Assembly (NCBI GenBank): GCA_001304855.1
Contig: BBZN01000017.1
Coordinates: 1 to 64,000, forward strand
Direction of reading: 5' to 3'
Length of the DNA: 64,000 nucleotides
Source: Clostridia bacterium UC5.1-1D2
GTDB lineage: Bacteria > Bacillota > Clostridia > Lachnospirales > Lachnospiraceae
The notes beneath the pieces were generated by a model, which worked only from the letters and a program-made list of their open reading frames with translations, had not been told where the DNA came from and searched no databases. A program made the position numbers and the translations under genes. Shown piece by piece: positions 46,382-56,630 of the stretch (the first letter of the stretch is position 1; every line of letters begins with the position of its first letter).

Positions 46382-47253
46382 CAATGGATTAAATGCAGAA
46401 AGCATTCCTTACTATGACAATCTTATGCAGGGAGAGCAGGAGGAGGTAACAGAATGTATCCGCCGGCTTCTCCGCCAGACGTTTGTTCTGGAGCGGAAAT
46501 ATGAGAAGCGCACAGCCCGTTTTCAATATAATCATGATTTCCGGGTGTGTACAAAACATCTGGAATTTATCAGACGGTATTTTTCCATCAGCGGAATTAC
46601 AGTGAGGGAGAACAGCCAGATGGGAGTCATCTATATCCAGGGCGAAACATTGGTGGAGATAAGCTTCCCAAACTGGCCACACTGTATTTGCTGGCCCTGA
46701 AGCTGATTTATGACGAACAGATGGAAAGCGTGTCCACCAGCGTTAACGTATACACCTCCTTGAAGGAGCTCCATGAAAAGCTGGGCAGCTACCGTCTTTT
46801 CAGACGCCAGCCTTCGCCTACCGATATCAGGAGAACAGTGGCGCTCCTGAAAAAATACCAGATTATTGAACCGCTGGATTTGATGGAGGATTTAAGCGGG
46901 GAAAGCCGTATGATTATCTACCCTGTATCAATGTAGTGCTGATGGGAGACGACGTGCGCCAGCTGCTTTCTACCTTCGACGAGGACAGGGGAGAGCTGCC
47001 GGAATCATCTGACGGAGCCCTGAAAATAATGCCGGAGGACGAAGGGGACGACGAGCCGGAGAATGAGGCGGAGGACGATGGGGCAGAGGAGGGCGAACCG
47101 GAGAATGAAGCGGAGGACCATGTATCGGGGAATCCTTCAGCAATGGGTAAGCAGACCAACTGTTACAAAAATAACGGCCAAGAGGCTGTGACCGACGGGA
47201 AAACCATATGGGAAGAAGGGCGGAACAATGGAACAGACAGCAATAACCGATAA
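46371..47253 (+). CDS. jetB: JetB/MksE-like subunit (DUF4194) with acidic tail (frameshifts)
   Basis: Starts at ATG 46371, overlapping jetA by 11 bases. Reads EEVTECIRRLLRQTFVLERK, then after an indel near 46665 KLATLYLLALKLIYDEQMES, TSLKELHEKLGSYRLFRRQP and TVALLKKYQIIEPLDLM, the DUF4194 winged-helix dimer seen in JetB/MksE (kite) proteins. A second indel near 46921 restores INVVLMGDDVRQLLSTFDED. The last ~85 residues are an acidic low-complexity tail with two copies of EPENEAED. About 293 residues. It overlaps jetC by 26 bases, so the three genes are translationally linked. Confidence 0.82.
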
Positions 47254-50200
47254 AAGGGAAGGCGCCTTTCTGGCCCTGTCCCGCATATGCCTGAACAATT
47301 GGCATTACATAACAAAGAAAACCCTGTCCTTTCACAAAGAAATCAACTTTTTCACCGGCCATTCCGGCAGCGGTAAATCCACAGTTATAGACGCTATGCA
47401 GATCCTTCTCTATGCCAACACGGATGGAAGGGGATTCTTTAACAAGGCTGCTGCCGATGACTCCGACCGGAATCTCATTGAGTACTTAAGGGGCATGGTC
47501 AATATCGGTGATAATAACGAATTCTCCTATCTGCGAAACCAAAATTTTTCCACCACTATTGTACTGGAGCTAAAGCGCAGCGATACAGATGAATGCAGGT
47601 GCGTGGGAATCGTCTTCGATGTGGAGACTGCTTCCAACAGCATATCCCGGCGTTTTTTCTGGCATAAAGGTCCCCTGTGGGAGAATGCCTACCGCACAGA
47701 AAAAAGGGCCATGTCCATACAGGAGACAGAGGAGTATCTTCAAAAAAATTACAACAGGGAGGCATATTTTACTACCTCCCACAATGAACGGTTCCGCCGC
47801 CTTCTCTATGATTCGTATCTGGGAGGACTGGATGCAGGGAAATTTCCTCTGCTCTTTAAACGGGCCATTCCCTTCCGCATGAATATCAAATTGGAGGATT
47901 TTGTAAAAGAATACATCTGTACAGAGGAAGACATCCACATTGAGGATATGCAGGAAAGCGTCATGCAGTATGGACGCATGCGGAGAAAGATTGAGGATAC
48001 CTGCCGTGAGATTGATGAACTAAAAGAAATACGGCAACGCTTTCTGGCCTTTGATGAAAAGGAGCAGGAGCTCTCTAAATACCATTACTTCATCAAAAAG
48101 CTGGAGATACTGGAGCTGCGGGCCAGGTTAAAACATATAGCGGACAAAATCAATGCTTCGGGCCAGGATTTGGAACGGCAGAAGCAGGCGATGAAGGAGA
48201 CAGAAGCTCAAATTACAGGACTGGAAGCTCAAAGCGATGAACTGCTGCGCCGGATTTCCTCCACCGGCTACGATGAACTGAAAAACCAGCTTGCAGGCCT
48301 CAATGAGCTTCTGGAACGTCTTGGAAAAAGCGAGGCCAGGTGGCAGCAGACCTCGAAGGCGTTGACACTGTGGACAGAGGAGGACACGGCCTCCAATCAG
48401 ACTTTGTGGGATATCGAAGAATTTGAATCCCGGACCATCGATTTGAACACGGTAATCCGCCTGAAAGATTCCATACAATCCATGCGGGACGACGCTGAGA
48501 AACAGCGCCAGGAGACGTCTGCTTTTCTGAGAGATATAAAACGTCAGGAGAAACAGGCAAAAGAAGAGCTGGAAAAGCTCCGCACCGGAAACAAAGCATA
48601 TCCAAAATATGTGGAGAACGCCCGGAGCTTCCTGCAGCGCCGCCTCTATGAGGAGACAGGGAAAAGTGTGGATGTCCATGTGCTGGCGGATCTTCTGGAA
48701 ATACGGGACGATCAGTGGCGCAATGCTCTGGAGGGGTATCTGGGCAATAACAAGCTGTGTTTGATAGTACACCCCAGATACGCCGGAAAAGCCCTTGAAA
48801 TTTACGGCGAGCTGGATAAAAAAGAATACCACGGCGCAGCTGTCCTGGATACAGAGAAAGCCTCCTCCTATGAGGCGTCCCCGGAAGCCGGATCCATCTG
48901 TGAAGAAATAAGAGTCAGGGAATCCTATCTCCAGCCTTACATCCATTTTCTTCTGGGTAAACTGATCAAATGTTCCTCTGTGGAGGAACTGCGCTCCTGC
49001 CGGATGGGAGTTACCCCCGGACTGTATGCTTTACCACTCCTTCCGCCTGCAGCACATGAATCCTGACAGCTATACCAAATACGCCTATATTGGCAAGGAC
49101 AGCGTAAGAAAGCGGATCCGTCTGTTGGAAAAGGAGATTCTCACACTGGAAGCTCAAAAAAAGCCTCAGGAGGAACTTCTCAGGGAATGTGAACGGATTC
49201 TTCTGCTGGAACCCCTTGCAGGCCGGCCGGAAGAATATATGGAGTGGCTGCAGGATATGGAGGATTATAAATCCAAGGAGAGAGAAAAAAAGAAACTGGT
49301 GCAGAAACTGGAGACTTTAAAAGCCCAGAACGTCGATCAGCTGGAGGAAGAGCGGAGGGCGGTGACTCTTCTCTGCGATGGAAAGAAGCGGGAAAGAGAC
49401 GAACGAAACCGTCTGATTCACGACAAGGAGCGGGAAATCGGACAGCTGAATCAGGAGACTGTAGAAAAGAATGAAGCGCTGCTGGAAAGAGAAGCCGATC
49501 TCAAACAGCGCCGGGAATATGATGAAGAGCTGACTGCTTACCTGTCCGGCCAAGAATACCCCAGATACGACAGGGAGAGGGAGCGCTTCACCTCTCTCTG
49601 CCATAAGCTTTCGGAGGAGCGGGAGTCAGCCCGCAGCAGGCTTATAGATATACGGACCGAATATCTGAGAAACCGCCCCAACCGGAATTTCCCTGTAAGC
49701 GCAGGGGACAATCAGAGCTATGACCATCTTTTGGATGCGCTTCAGTGCGAACATCTGGAGGAGTACAAGGCAAAGGCCACAGAACAGGCCAAAGCGGCAG
49801 TGGAGCATTTCCGTGATGATTTTATCTACAAGATCCGCAGCGCCATACGGGAGGCCCTGATCCGCAAGGATGAATTGAACCGAATTATAAGCCGCCTGGA
49901 TTTCGGAAAGGACAAGTACCAGTTCGTAATCGGGAGGAACCGGGGATTAGACGGAAGATACTACGATATGTTCATGGATGACGCCCTGGAGGTAAATCCC
50001 GCCTGCTTAAATCAGTCCTTTGAGAATCAGATGGACCTCTTCACAATTGAACATGAGCAGCATTACGGCCAACTCATGAATGAGCTCATCAGTATTTTTA
50101 TTCCTCCGGAAAATGCCGCGCCGGAGCAGATGGAGGAAGCCAGGCGCAATATGGACAAATACGCGGATTACAGGACCTATCTCTCCTTTGATATGCAGCA

Positions 50201-50618
50201 GCTGGTCCAGAACGAGGATGAAGTCATAAAAATACGTCTCAGCAAGATGATCAAGAAAAACTCCGGAGGAGAAGGCCAGAATCCCTTGTACGTGGCCCTC
50301 CTGGCCAGCTTTGCCCAGGCCTACAGGATCAGCCTTTCACCCAGGATAGAGCGAAGCCCTACTATCCGCCTGGTAGTCCTGGACGAGGCATTCTCCAAGA
50401 TGGACGGAGAAAAGGTAGCCAGCTGCATCCAGCTTATCAGAGGCCTTGGATTCCAGGCTGTCATAAGCGCTACCAATGATAAAATCCAGAACTACGTTGA
50501 GAATGTAGACAAGACCTTTGTCTTTGCAAATCCAAACAAGAAATCCATCTCCATACAGGAGTTTGAGCGGGACAGGCTCACAGAGCTGGTCAAAGACATA
50601 CAGGAGGATGGGTATTAA
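47228..50618 (+). CDS. jetC: JetC/MksB-like SMC ATPase (one frameshift)
   Basis: About 1,130 residues. Walker A FFTGHSGSGKSTVIDAMQIL near residue 40; YLRGMVNIGDNNEFSYLRNQ; long coiled-coil arms from about residue 250 to 450 and 610 to 800; a hinge-like middle (DLLEIRDDQWRNALEGYLGN). An indel near 49022 separates the two halves. C-terminal head: SKMIKKNSGGEGQNPLYVAL (signature loop) and IRLVVLDEAFSKMDGEKVAS (Walker B with catalytic Glu). This is the MukB/MksB/JetC class of SMC-like proteins that load on DNA and extrude loops by ATP hydrolysis. Strong match in order and partners. Confidence 0.9.
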
Positions 50619-50651
50619 CGCACAAATAATTTAAAAGTGACAGGAGCGGAT

Positions 50652-51435
50652 ATGGTATATGAGATGAAGCCTCCGGGGAAACTGGCGCCTCTTTTTGAAA
50701 ACTGGCAGGAAACGTTAATCTGGTCCTGTCTGGACGGTTCCATGGGAAGAGCCTTTGCAACGGATTGTGAGAATCCTGAATCTGCCCGGATCATCACGGC
50801 GGACTTCAGTTTTTTGCCGGAAAGGCCGACTATGAGCTGGCCGCACTGCATATCCCCGGGTTAACAGACAGGTTTATGATTCTCGTGCCTGAGCATCCGG
50901 AGTGGGAGAGAACCATCGAGATGACATATGGCTTTAAAGCAAAGAAGATTGTCCGGTATGCCACAAAAAAAGAAGGGGACACATTTGACCGGAACCGTCT
51001 CAAAGAGCTGGCAGGCAGGCTGCCTTCAAAGGCCCATGAAGCTTATGCGTTAACAGCTATCCATGAGGGATCTACAGAGAAATAATGTCCCTGGACTGGT
51101 CCAGGGATCTGTGTTCCCAGTTCAGAAACTATGATGACTACAGGAACCGCGGCCTGGGGTTTGCCGTTCTTTTTAATGGCCGGATAGTGGCGGGCGCGTC
51201 CTCCTACACTGTATATCAGGGAGGAATCGAAATTGAGGTGGATACCAGGAGCGATTTCAGAGGCAGGGGCCTGGCGTCCGCCTGTGGAGCCAGACTGATA
51301 CTGGAATGTCTGGATAGAGGCCTTTATCCCAGTTGGGATGCCCACACCTCCGTCTCCCTGTCCCTGGCCCAAAAGCTGGGATACCGTTTTGACAGGGAGT
51401 ACACGGCTTACGAGGCTGCCGGGACGGAAGCATAA
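50652..51435 (+). CDS. GNAT family acetyltransferase (frameshifts)
   Basis: About 260 residues from ATG 50652, 33 bases after jetC and probably cotranscribed. The N-terminal half (ENWQETLIWSCLDGSMGRAF, then HIPGLTDRFMILVPEHPEWE) and the C-terminal GNAT core (GLGFAVLFNGRIVAGASSYT, IEIEVDTRSDFRGRGLASAC with the acetyl-CoA loop RxxGLA, GAR) fit the GNAT_acetyltran (PF12746) type of Firmicutes. Indels lie near 50815 and 51075. It is in the place where JetD would be expected in a Wadjet operon but has no Toprim or DUF3322/DUF2220 feature. The substrate is unknown. Confidence 0.75.
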
Positions 51436-51478
51436 AGGCGGATATCTGATTTAAAATTAAAATGTCAAGTAAAAACGC

Positions 51479-51507
51479 TTGACATCCATCGTTCTATCGT
51501 GTATGAT
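51479..51507 (+). promoter_or_regulatory. Strong sigma-A promoter for ylxM-ffh
   Basis: Consensus TTGACA (51479-51484), exact 17-base spacer, TATGAT (51502-51507). It lies only 17 bases before the ylxM start, so the leader is very short. Confidence 0.85.
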
Positions 51508-51523
51508 AGCACAGGTGGTTGAA

Positions 51524-51868
51524 ATGGAAAAAATAGTAGAACAAGGTTTGCTATATGATTTTTACGGTGAATTGCTCACCGCTCATCAGAGAAAGATATA
51601 CGAGGACGTGGTGCTTAACGATCTGTCTCCCAGCGAGATAGCCAAAGAACAGGGTATCAGCCGTCAGGGAGTCCATGATTTGATAAAGCGGTGTGACAAG
51701 ATACTGGAGGAATATGAAGCCAAGCTTCAGCTGGTAGCCAAGTTTATGAAAATTCGTGAGATGGCAGCCCGGATAGAGCGGCTGGCCGACCAATGCGCCA
51801 GGACAAAGGATATGACACTAATCGGTCAAATCCGCAAACTGTCGGGCGAAATCACCAGCACCCTCTGA
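51524..51868 (+). CDS. ylxM: YlxM-type HTH protein of the SRP operon
   Basis: Intact, 114 residues from ATG 51524; an upstream ATG at 51503 or 51479 would lie inside the promoter. EKIVEQGLLYDFYGELLTAH, RQKIYEDVV-like sequence (QRKIYEDVVLNDLSPSEIAK), EQGISRQGVHDLIKRCDKIL: a sigma-like helix-turn-helix, then a helical tail. YlxM (p13-like) is found next to ffh in Firmicutes and is thought to modulate the signal recognition particle. ffh follows after 30 bases. Confidence 0.9.
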   Translation: MEKIVEQGLLYDFYGELLTAHQRKIYEDVVLNDLSPSEIAKEQGISRQGVHDLIKRCDKILEEYEAKLQLVAKFMKIREMAARIERLADQCARTKDMTLIGQIRKLSGEITSTL

Positions 51869-51898
51869 TCCGGGTGCAGCCCTTAGGAGGTTTATTCC

Positions 51899-53275
51899 AT
51901 GGCTTTTGAAAGCTTATCCGATAAATTACAGAATGTATTCAAAAATCTGCGGGGCAAGGGCCGCCTCACAGAGGCAGACGTAAAGGCTGCTTTAAAGGAA
52001 GTCAAGATGGCCCTCCTGGAAGCGGATGTAAGCTTTAAGGTAGTGAAGCAGTTTGTAAGCTCTGTGCAGGAGCGGGCTGTGGGCGAGGATGTATTTGGAA
52101 GCCTGACGCCTGGCCAGACCGTTATAAAGATTGTGACGGAAGAACTGGTTAAGCTTATGGGCTCTGAAACCACAGAAATCGCCTTGAAATCAGGCAATGA
52201 GATTACCGTCATAATGATGGCGGGCCTCCAGGGCGCAGGTAAGACCACCACTACGGCAAAGATTGCAGGAAAGCTGAAAGCAAAAGGCCGCAAGCCGCTT
52301 CTGGCCGCCTGCGACGTCTACCGGCCTGCAGCTATCAAACAGCTGCAGATTAACGGAGAGAAGGCGGGAATTCCCGTATTTTCCATGGGAGACAAAAACA
52401 AACCTGTGGACATTGCAAAAGCTGCAGTGGAACATGCATCCAAAAACGGCATGAACGTGGTCATTCTGGATACGGCCGGCCGCCTTCATATTGACGAGGA
52501 TATGATGGATGAACTGGTTTCCATCAAGGAGCATGTGGACGTGCACCAGACAATACTGGTAGTGGACGCCATGACAGGACAGGATGCCGTAAATGTGGCA
52601 GGAACATTTAACGACAAGATAGGTATCGACGGCGTTATCCTTACCAAGCTGGATGGCGATACCAGGGGCGGTGCGGCTCTTTCCATCCGCGCAGTCACAG
52701 GAAGGCCGATATTATACATTGGTATGGGCGAGAAATTGTCCGACTTAGAGCAATTCTATCCCGACCGTATGGCCTCCAGAATTCTGGGAATGGGCGATAT
52801 CCAGTCTCTGATTGAGAAGGCGGCGGCTGAGGTGGATGAACAGCAGGCTAAAGAGCTGAGCCAGAAGCTGCGAAAGGCGGAATTCGATTATAATGATTTC
52901 CTGACCCAGATGCAGCAGATTAAAAAGATGGGCGGTATGGGGAGCATTCTTTCCATGATGCCCGGCATGGGTAATCAGCTGTCAGGCGCAGATATGGATG
53001 AGGGCGAGAAATCCATGAAGCGTGTGGAGTCTATTATACTCTCCATGACAAAGGAGGAGAGGGCTAATCCGGGCCTTATAAATCCCTCCAGAAAGCAGCG
53101 CATCGCTAAGGGCGCGGGCGTGGAGATAAGCGAGGTCAACCGTCTGGTGAAGCAGTTCGACCAGATGAAAAAGATGATGAAGCAGATGCCCGGCCTTATG
53201 GGCGGCGGCAAGCGCAAAGGCGGATTCGGAGGTCTGGGAGGACTTATGGGCGGTAAGATGAAAATGCCCTTTTAA
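51899..53275 (+). CDS. ffh: Signal recognition particle protein Ffh
   Basis: Intact 458 residues, AGGAGG before the ATG. N domain (residues 1-85, FESLSDKLQNVFKNLRGKGR), G domain with GTP motifs MMAGLQGAGKTTTTAKIAG (G1), VYRPAAIKQLQ, VVILDTAGRLHIDEDMMDEL (G3), LTKLDGDTRGGAALSI (G4), and a Met-rich M domain from about residue 300 (MGGMGSILSMMPGMG) ending in a Gly/Met/Lys tail. GTPase that binds signal peptides and 4.5S RNA and docks at FtsY. The absence of any indel here shows that not all genes are affected. Confidence 0.98.
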   Translation: MAFESLSDKLQNVFKNLRGKGRLTEADVKAALKEVKMALLEADVSFKVVKQFVSSVQERAVGEDVFGSLTPGQTVIKIVTEELVKLMGSETTEIALKSGNEITVIMMAGLQGAGKTTTTAKIAGKLKAKGRKPLLAACDVYRPAAIKQLQINGEKAGIPVFSMGDKNKPVDIAKAAVEHASKNGMNVVILDTAGRLHIDEDMMDELVSIKEHVDVHQTILVVDAMTGQDAVNVAGTFNDKIGIDGVILTKLDGDTRGGAALSIRAVTGRPILYIGMGEKLSDLEQFYPDRMASRILGMGDIQSLIEKAAAEVDEQQAKELSQKLRKAEFDYNDFLTQMQQIKKMGGMGSILSMMPGMGNQLSGADMDEGEKSMKRVESIILSMTKEERANPGLINPSRKQRIAKGAGVEISEVNRLVKQFDQMKKMMKQMPGLMGGGKRKGGFGGLGGLMGGKMKMPF

Positions 53276-53343
53276 AACCAGGTAGTCAAACAGGATAACC
53301 TGTATGTCTAATATAAACAAAAATATCAAGGAGGTGAAATCAC

Positions 53344-53586
53344 ATGGCAGTAAAGATGAGATTAAGAAGAATGGGACAGAAGAAGGCTCCTTTCTATAGA
53401 ATCGTAGTTGCAGATTCCAGATCCCCAAGAGATGGAAGATTCATCGAGGAGGTTGGTTACTATGATCCGACGAAAGACCCAAGCGTAATCAAATTCGATG
53501 AGGAAGCAGCCAGGAAGTGGTTAGCAACAGGCGCACAGCCCACTGAGACCGTTGGAAAGCTCTTAAAGATCGCCGGCATTCAGTAA
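53344..53586 (+). CDS. rpsP: 30S ribosomal protein S16
   Basis: Intact 80-residue S16 with AAGGAGGTGAAATCAC before the [57 protein letters not shown]: all family landmarks present. Second gene after ffh by 68 bases, in the conserved ffh-rpsP-khpA-rimM order. Confidence 0.98.
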   Translation: MAVKMRLRRMGQKKAPFYRIVVADSRSPRDGRFIEEVGYYDPTKDPSVIKFDEEAARKWLATGAQPTETVGKLLKIAGIQ

Positions 53587-53608
53587 TTGGTGTAAGTGAG
53601 GTGGAGAG

Positions 53609-53836
53609 ATGAAGGAATTAGTCGAAGTGATTGCAAAAGCACTGGTAGATAACCCCGCCGAGGTGGTGGTTACCGAGACCGTGAAGGGTGAGGATACCTT
53701 GATTGAACTTAAGGTTTCTCCCTCCGACATGGGCAAGGTCATTGGCAAACAGGGCCGAATTGCAAAAGCAATCCGTTCCGTAGTCAAGGCCGCTGCATCC
53801 AAGGAAGACAAGAAAGTAATCGTTGAGATTCAGTAA
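53609..53836 (+). CDS. khpA: KH-domain RNA-binding protein KhpA
   Basis: Intact 75 residues. The single KH domain has VSPSDMGKVIGKQGRIAKAI, containing the GxxG loop (GKQG). KhpA (YlqC) binds RNA, usually as a partner of KhpB, and affects cell division and elongation genes in Gram-positive bacteria. GGTGGAGAG precedes the ATG, 22 bases after rpsP. Confidence 0.95.
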   Translation: MKELVEVIAKALVDNPAEVVVTETVKGEDTLIELKVSPSDMGKVIGKQGRIAKAIRSVVKAAASKEDKKVIVEIQ

Positions 53837-53837
53837 G

Positions 53838-53880
53838 CAGGGACCGCCGGCAGATACGCCAGGCGGTTCATTTTCAATTC
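53838..53880 (+). terminator. Hairpin between khpA and rimM
   Basis: GACCGCC and GGCGGTTC pair around GGCAGATACGCCA, followed by ATTTTC. It may attenuate transcription between the two genes. Confidence 0.45.
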
Positions 53881-53941
53881 TATGATTCTGAACCGTTGCG
53901 ATTATCATTATTCACAGTTTTACAGGAAAGGGTTGCTAAAT

Positions 53942-54460
53942 ATGGAAGACATGCTGAGAGTAGGCGTCATTTCCTCCACTCACGGAGTGAAGGGTGAGGT
54001 AAAGGTATTTCCCACCACAGACGACGCCGCCCGTTTCAAAGAATTAAAGGAAGTAATACTTGATACAGGAAAAGAACAGATACCGCTGACAATTGAGCAA
54101 GTGAAGTTTTTTAAAAAGATGGTTATCCTGAAGTTTAAAGGATATGACAATATCAACGATATCGAGAAATATAAATCCAGGAATCTGCTGATCCCCAGGG
54201 AGAAGGCCGTGGAATTAGGCCCTGATGAATACTTCATTACCGATTTAATCGGGCTGAAGGTTATAACCGACCAGGGGGAACCTTTGGGCGTTATGAAGGA
54301 TGTCCTGGAAACAGGAGCCAACGACGTCTATATAGTGGAACTGGAGAACGGAAAAGAACTTATGGTTCCGGCTATAGGGGACTGTATTCTGGACATAAAT
54401 CTGGAAGAACAAACCATGAAAATCCATCTGTTGGAAGGTCTTATGGACCTGAATCCGTAA
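53942..54460 (+). CDS. rimM: Ribosome maturation factor RimM
   Basis: Intact 172 residues from ATG 53942; the in-frame 53882 start is upstream of the ribosome site AGGAAAGGG. N-terminal RimM domain: [37 protein letters not shown]-barrel C-terminal half: [55 protein letters not shown]. It assists 16S rRNA processing and 30S assembly. In most Clostridia trmD and rplS follow; here mutL comes next after 56 bases. Confidence 0.97.
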   Translation: MEDMLRVGVISSTHGVKGEVKVFPTTDDAARFKELKEVILDTGKEQIPLTIEQVKFFKKMVILKFKGYDNINDIEKYKSRNLLIPREKAVELGPDEYFITDLIGLKVITDQGEPLGVMKDVLETGANDVYIVELENGKELMVPAIGDCILDINLEEQTMKIHLLEGLMDLNP

Positions 54461-54516
54461 AATCCGGCCTCGCAGTGAAAGCTTCGGGGCTTCCTTATAT
54501 CTGAGGAGATGAAAAT

Positions 54517-56571
54517 ATGGCAAATATAACCGTATTGGACCAGAATACAATTAATAAGATAGCGGCAGGAGAGGTCATCGAGCGTCCGGCGTCCGTAGTA
54601 AAGGAACTTCTGGAAAATGCCATTGACGCCCAGGCCACGGCTGTGACGGTGGAGATAAAAGATGGAGGCATCTCCCTGGTCCGCGTAACGGACAACGGCA
54701 GCGGCATTCCAAAAGAACAGATACCCCTGGCCTTCTTGCGCCATGCCACCAGTAAGATCAAAACCGTGGAGGATCTGTTTACCATCTCCTCTTTAGGCTT
54801 TAGAGGGGAAGCCCTGGCCAGCATCGCCTCCGTATCCCAGGTGGAGCTTATAACGAAAACAGGGGACAGCCTTACCGGTTCCAGGTATCAGATTGAAGGC
54901 GGCATTAAAAAAGATTTGGAGGAAATCGGCGCTCCGGAGGGAACCACGCTTATCGTGAGAAACCTGTTTTATAATACTCCTGCCAGAAGAAAATTTCTTA
55001 AGACCCCCATGACGGAAGGCGCCCATGTGTCCGCTGTGGTGGAAAAGATCGCTTTATCACACCCGGATATCTCCATCCGTTTTATTATGAATAACCAAAA
55101 CAAGCTTTATACTTCGGGTAATCATAACCAGAAGGATTTGATTTATACGGTTTTCGGACGTGAGATAGCGTCAAACCTTCTGTCTGTTAATATGGAAATC
55201 GACGCCATAAGGCTTAGCGGCTTTATCGGTAAGCCTGTGATTGCCAGGGCAAACCGCAATTATGAAAACTATTTTATCAACGGGCGTTATATCAGGAGCA
55301 ATATTATTTCCAAAGCCATAGAGGAGGCGTATAAGCCTTTTATGATGCAGCACAAGTATCCCTTCACCATGCTGCATTTAAATATCGCCCCCGGCACTCT
55401 GGATGTAAATGTGCATCCCACGAAGATGGAACTGCGTTTTCAGACGGAGAGCAGGTTTACCGTACGGTGCTGAAAGCCGTGAGTGCAGCCCTGGCCCACA
55501 AGGAACTGATTCCCGAGGTGAGTCTCACAGATACCGGAGAAAGGGAAGCGAAAGAACAGGCGGACCGCCAGTCCCCCAGGCCTGAGCCCTTTGAGGTTCA
55601 CCGAAGAGGAAATCTGGGAGCAGGCCAGAGCCGGGAATCCCAACATGACGGGACTCAGAAGCCGGGCCGGTCTGCAGGCGTTGCCCAGCCTCTGTTCCCG
55701 GACAGCGCTTCCTCTCCTTCCATAAATTACAGCCAGACGCCTCCGCCCAGGCCATCCTTTGTCAACGATCTGATGCCTCAGTGGCTGAAGGAGAGAAGAG
55801 ACGCCATGGCTAAGGCTGAGGCGCCCGGAGACAGTTTTCGCAGAGATAAGTCCCCCTCCCCAAATGAGCTCCCGCCGGAAAAAACGGGGCCTGCCCTATC
55901 CCGGACAGAACCTGCAGGGGCCGGTTCAGGGACCTCCTCTGATGCAAAGCAGCTTGAACTTTTTGACGGAAAACTGCTGGATGTCAAATCCCGTACAAGG
56001 CATAAGCTTATCGGACAGCTTTTTGACACCTACTGGCTGGTGGAATTCAACGACCAGCTTTTTATCATAGACCAGCATGCGGCTCATGAAAAAGTGCTCT
56101 ATGAAAAAACCATGAATATCTTAAAAACCAGAACTTATGATACACAGATGGTAGAGCCCCCAATTATCCTCACCCTCAATATGAATGAGGAAGTGCTTTT
56201 AAAAAAATACATGAGTTATTTTACCGGGATGGGATTTGAGATTGAGCATTTTGGCGGAAGGGAATATGCCGTGAGGGGAGTTCCCGCCAATTTGTTTTCC
56301 ATTGCCAGGAAAGAACTCCTGATCGAAATGCTGGACGGACTGTCGGAGGATACGGCGGTACACAATCCAGATATCATATATGAAAAAGTTGCCTCCATGT
56401 CCTGCAAAGCAGCCGTTAAAGGCCATATGGCCTTATCCGCCCAGGAGGCGGACAGTCTTATCGATCAGCTTCTGGATTTGGAGAATCCCTACGCCTGCCC
56501 CCATGGCCGGCCCCACAATCATATCCATGACCAAATACGAGCTGGAGAAAAAGTTCAAACGGATTGTTTAG
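54517..56571 (+). CDS. mutL: DNA mismatch repair protein MutL (two frameshifts)
   Basis: About 685 residues, GAGGAG before the ATG. GHKL ATPase motifs: GEVIERPASVVKELLENAID, DNGSGIPKEQIPLAFLRHAT, SSLGFRGEALASIASVSQV, GTTLIVRNLFYNTPARRKFL. A missing G near 55443 separates the transducer end. After a Pro-rich linker, the C-terminal domain has the endonuclease motif DQHAAHEKVLYEKTM and CKAAVKGHMAL. A second indel near 56510 hides the end CPHGRPTIISMTKYELEKKF with stop at 56571, which lies inside a partial mobile repeat. An endonuclease-type MutL, as expected for bacteria without MutH. mutS is not in the window. Confidence 0.95.
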
Positions 56572-56593
56572 AGCCTGTTTGAACGTTGCTTTC
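56569..56593 (+). repeat. Partial MITE-like end that supplies the mutL stop codon
   Basis: TAGAGCCTGTTTGAACGTTGC plus TTCC closely matches the complement of the right end of the 14689-14854 element (TAGAGTGTGTTTGAAAATTGC plus TTTCC). The first three bases are the mutL stop. Confidence 0.55.
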
Positions 56594-56630
56594 CTTCAGC
56601 AAAAGCGTGACTGAAAGGAGCTTATGGCAG

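Noticed and set aside
48128..48946. 272-codon ORF antisense to jetC
   Set aside because: Lies within the coiled-coil coding region of jetC, has no family features, and is a codon-bias shadow.
50652..51435. JetD for the Jet operon
   Set aside because: The conceptual protein has the GNAT acetyl-CoA loop (RSDFRGRGLASA) and lacks Toprim or DUF2220 features.
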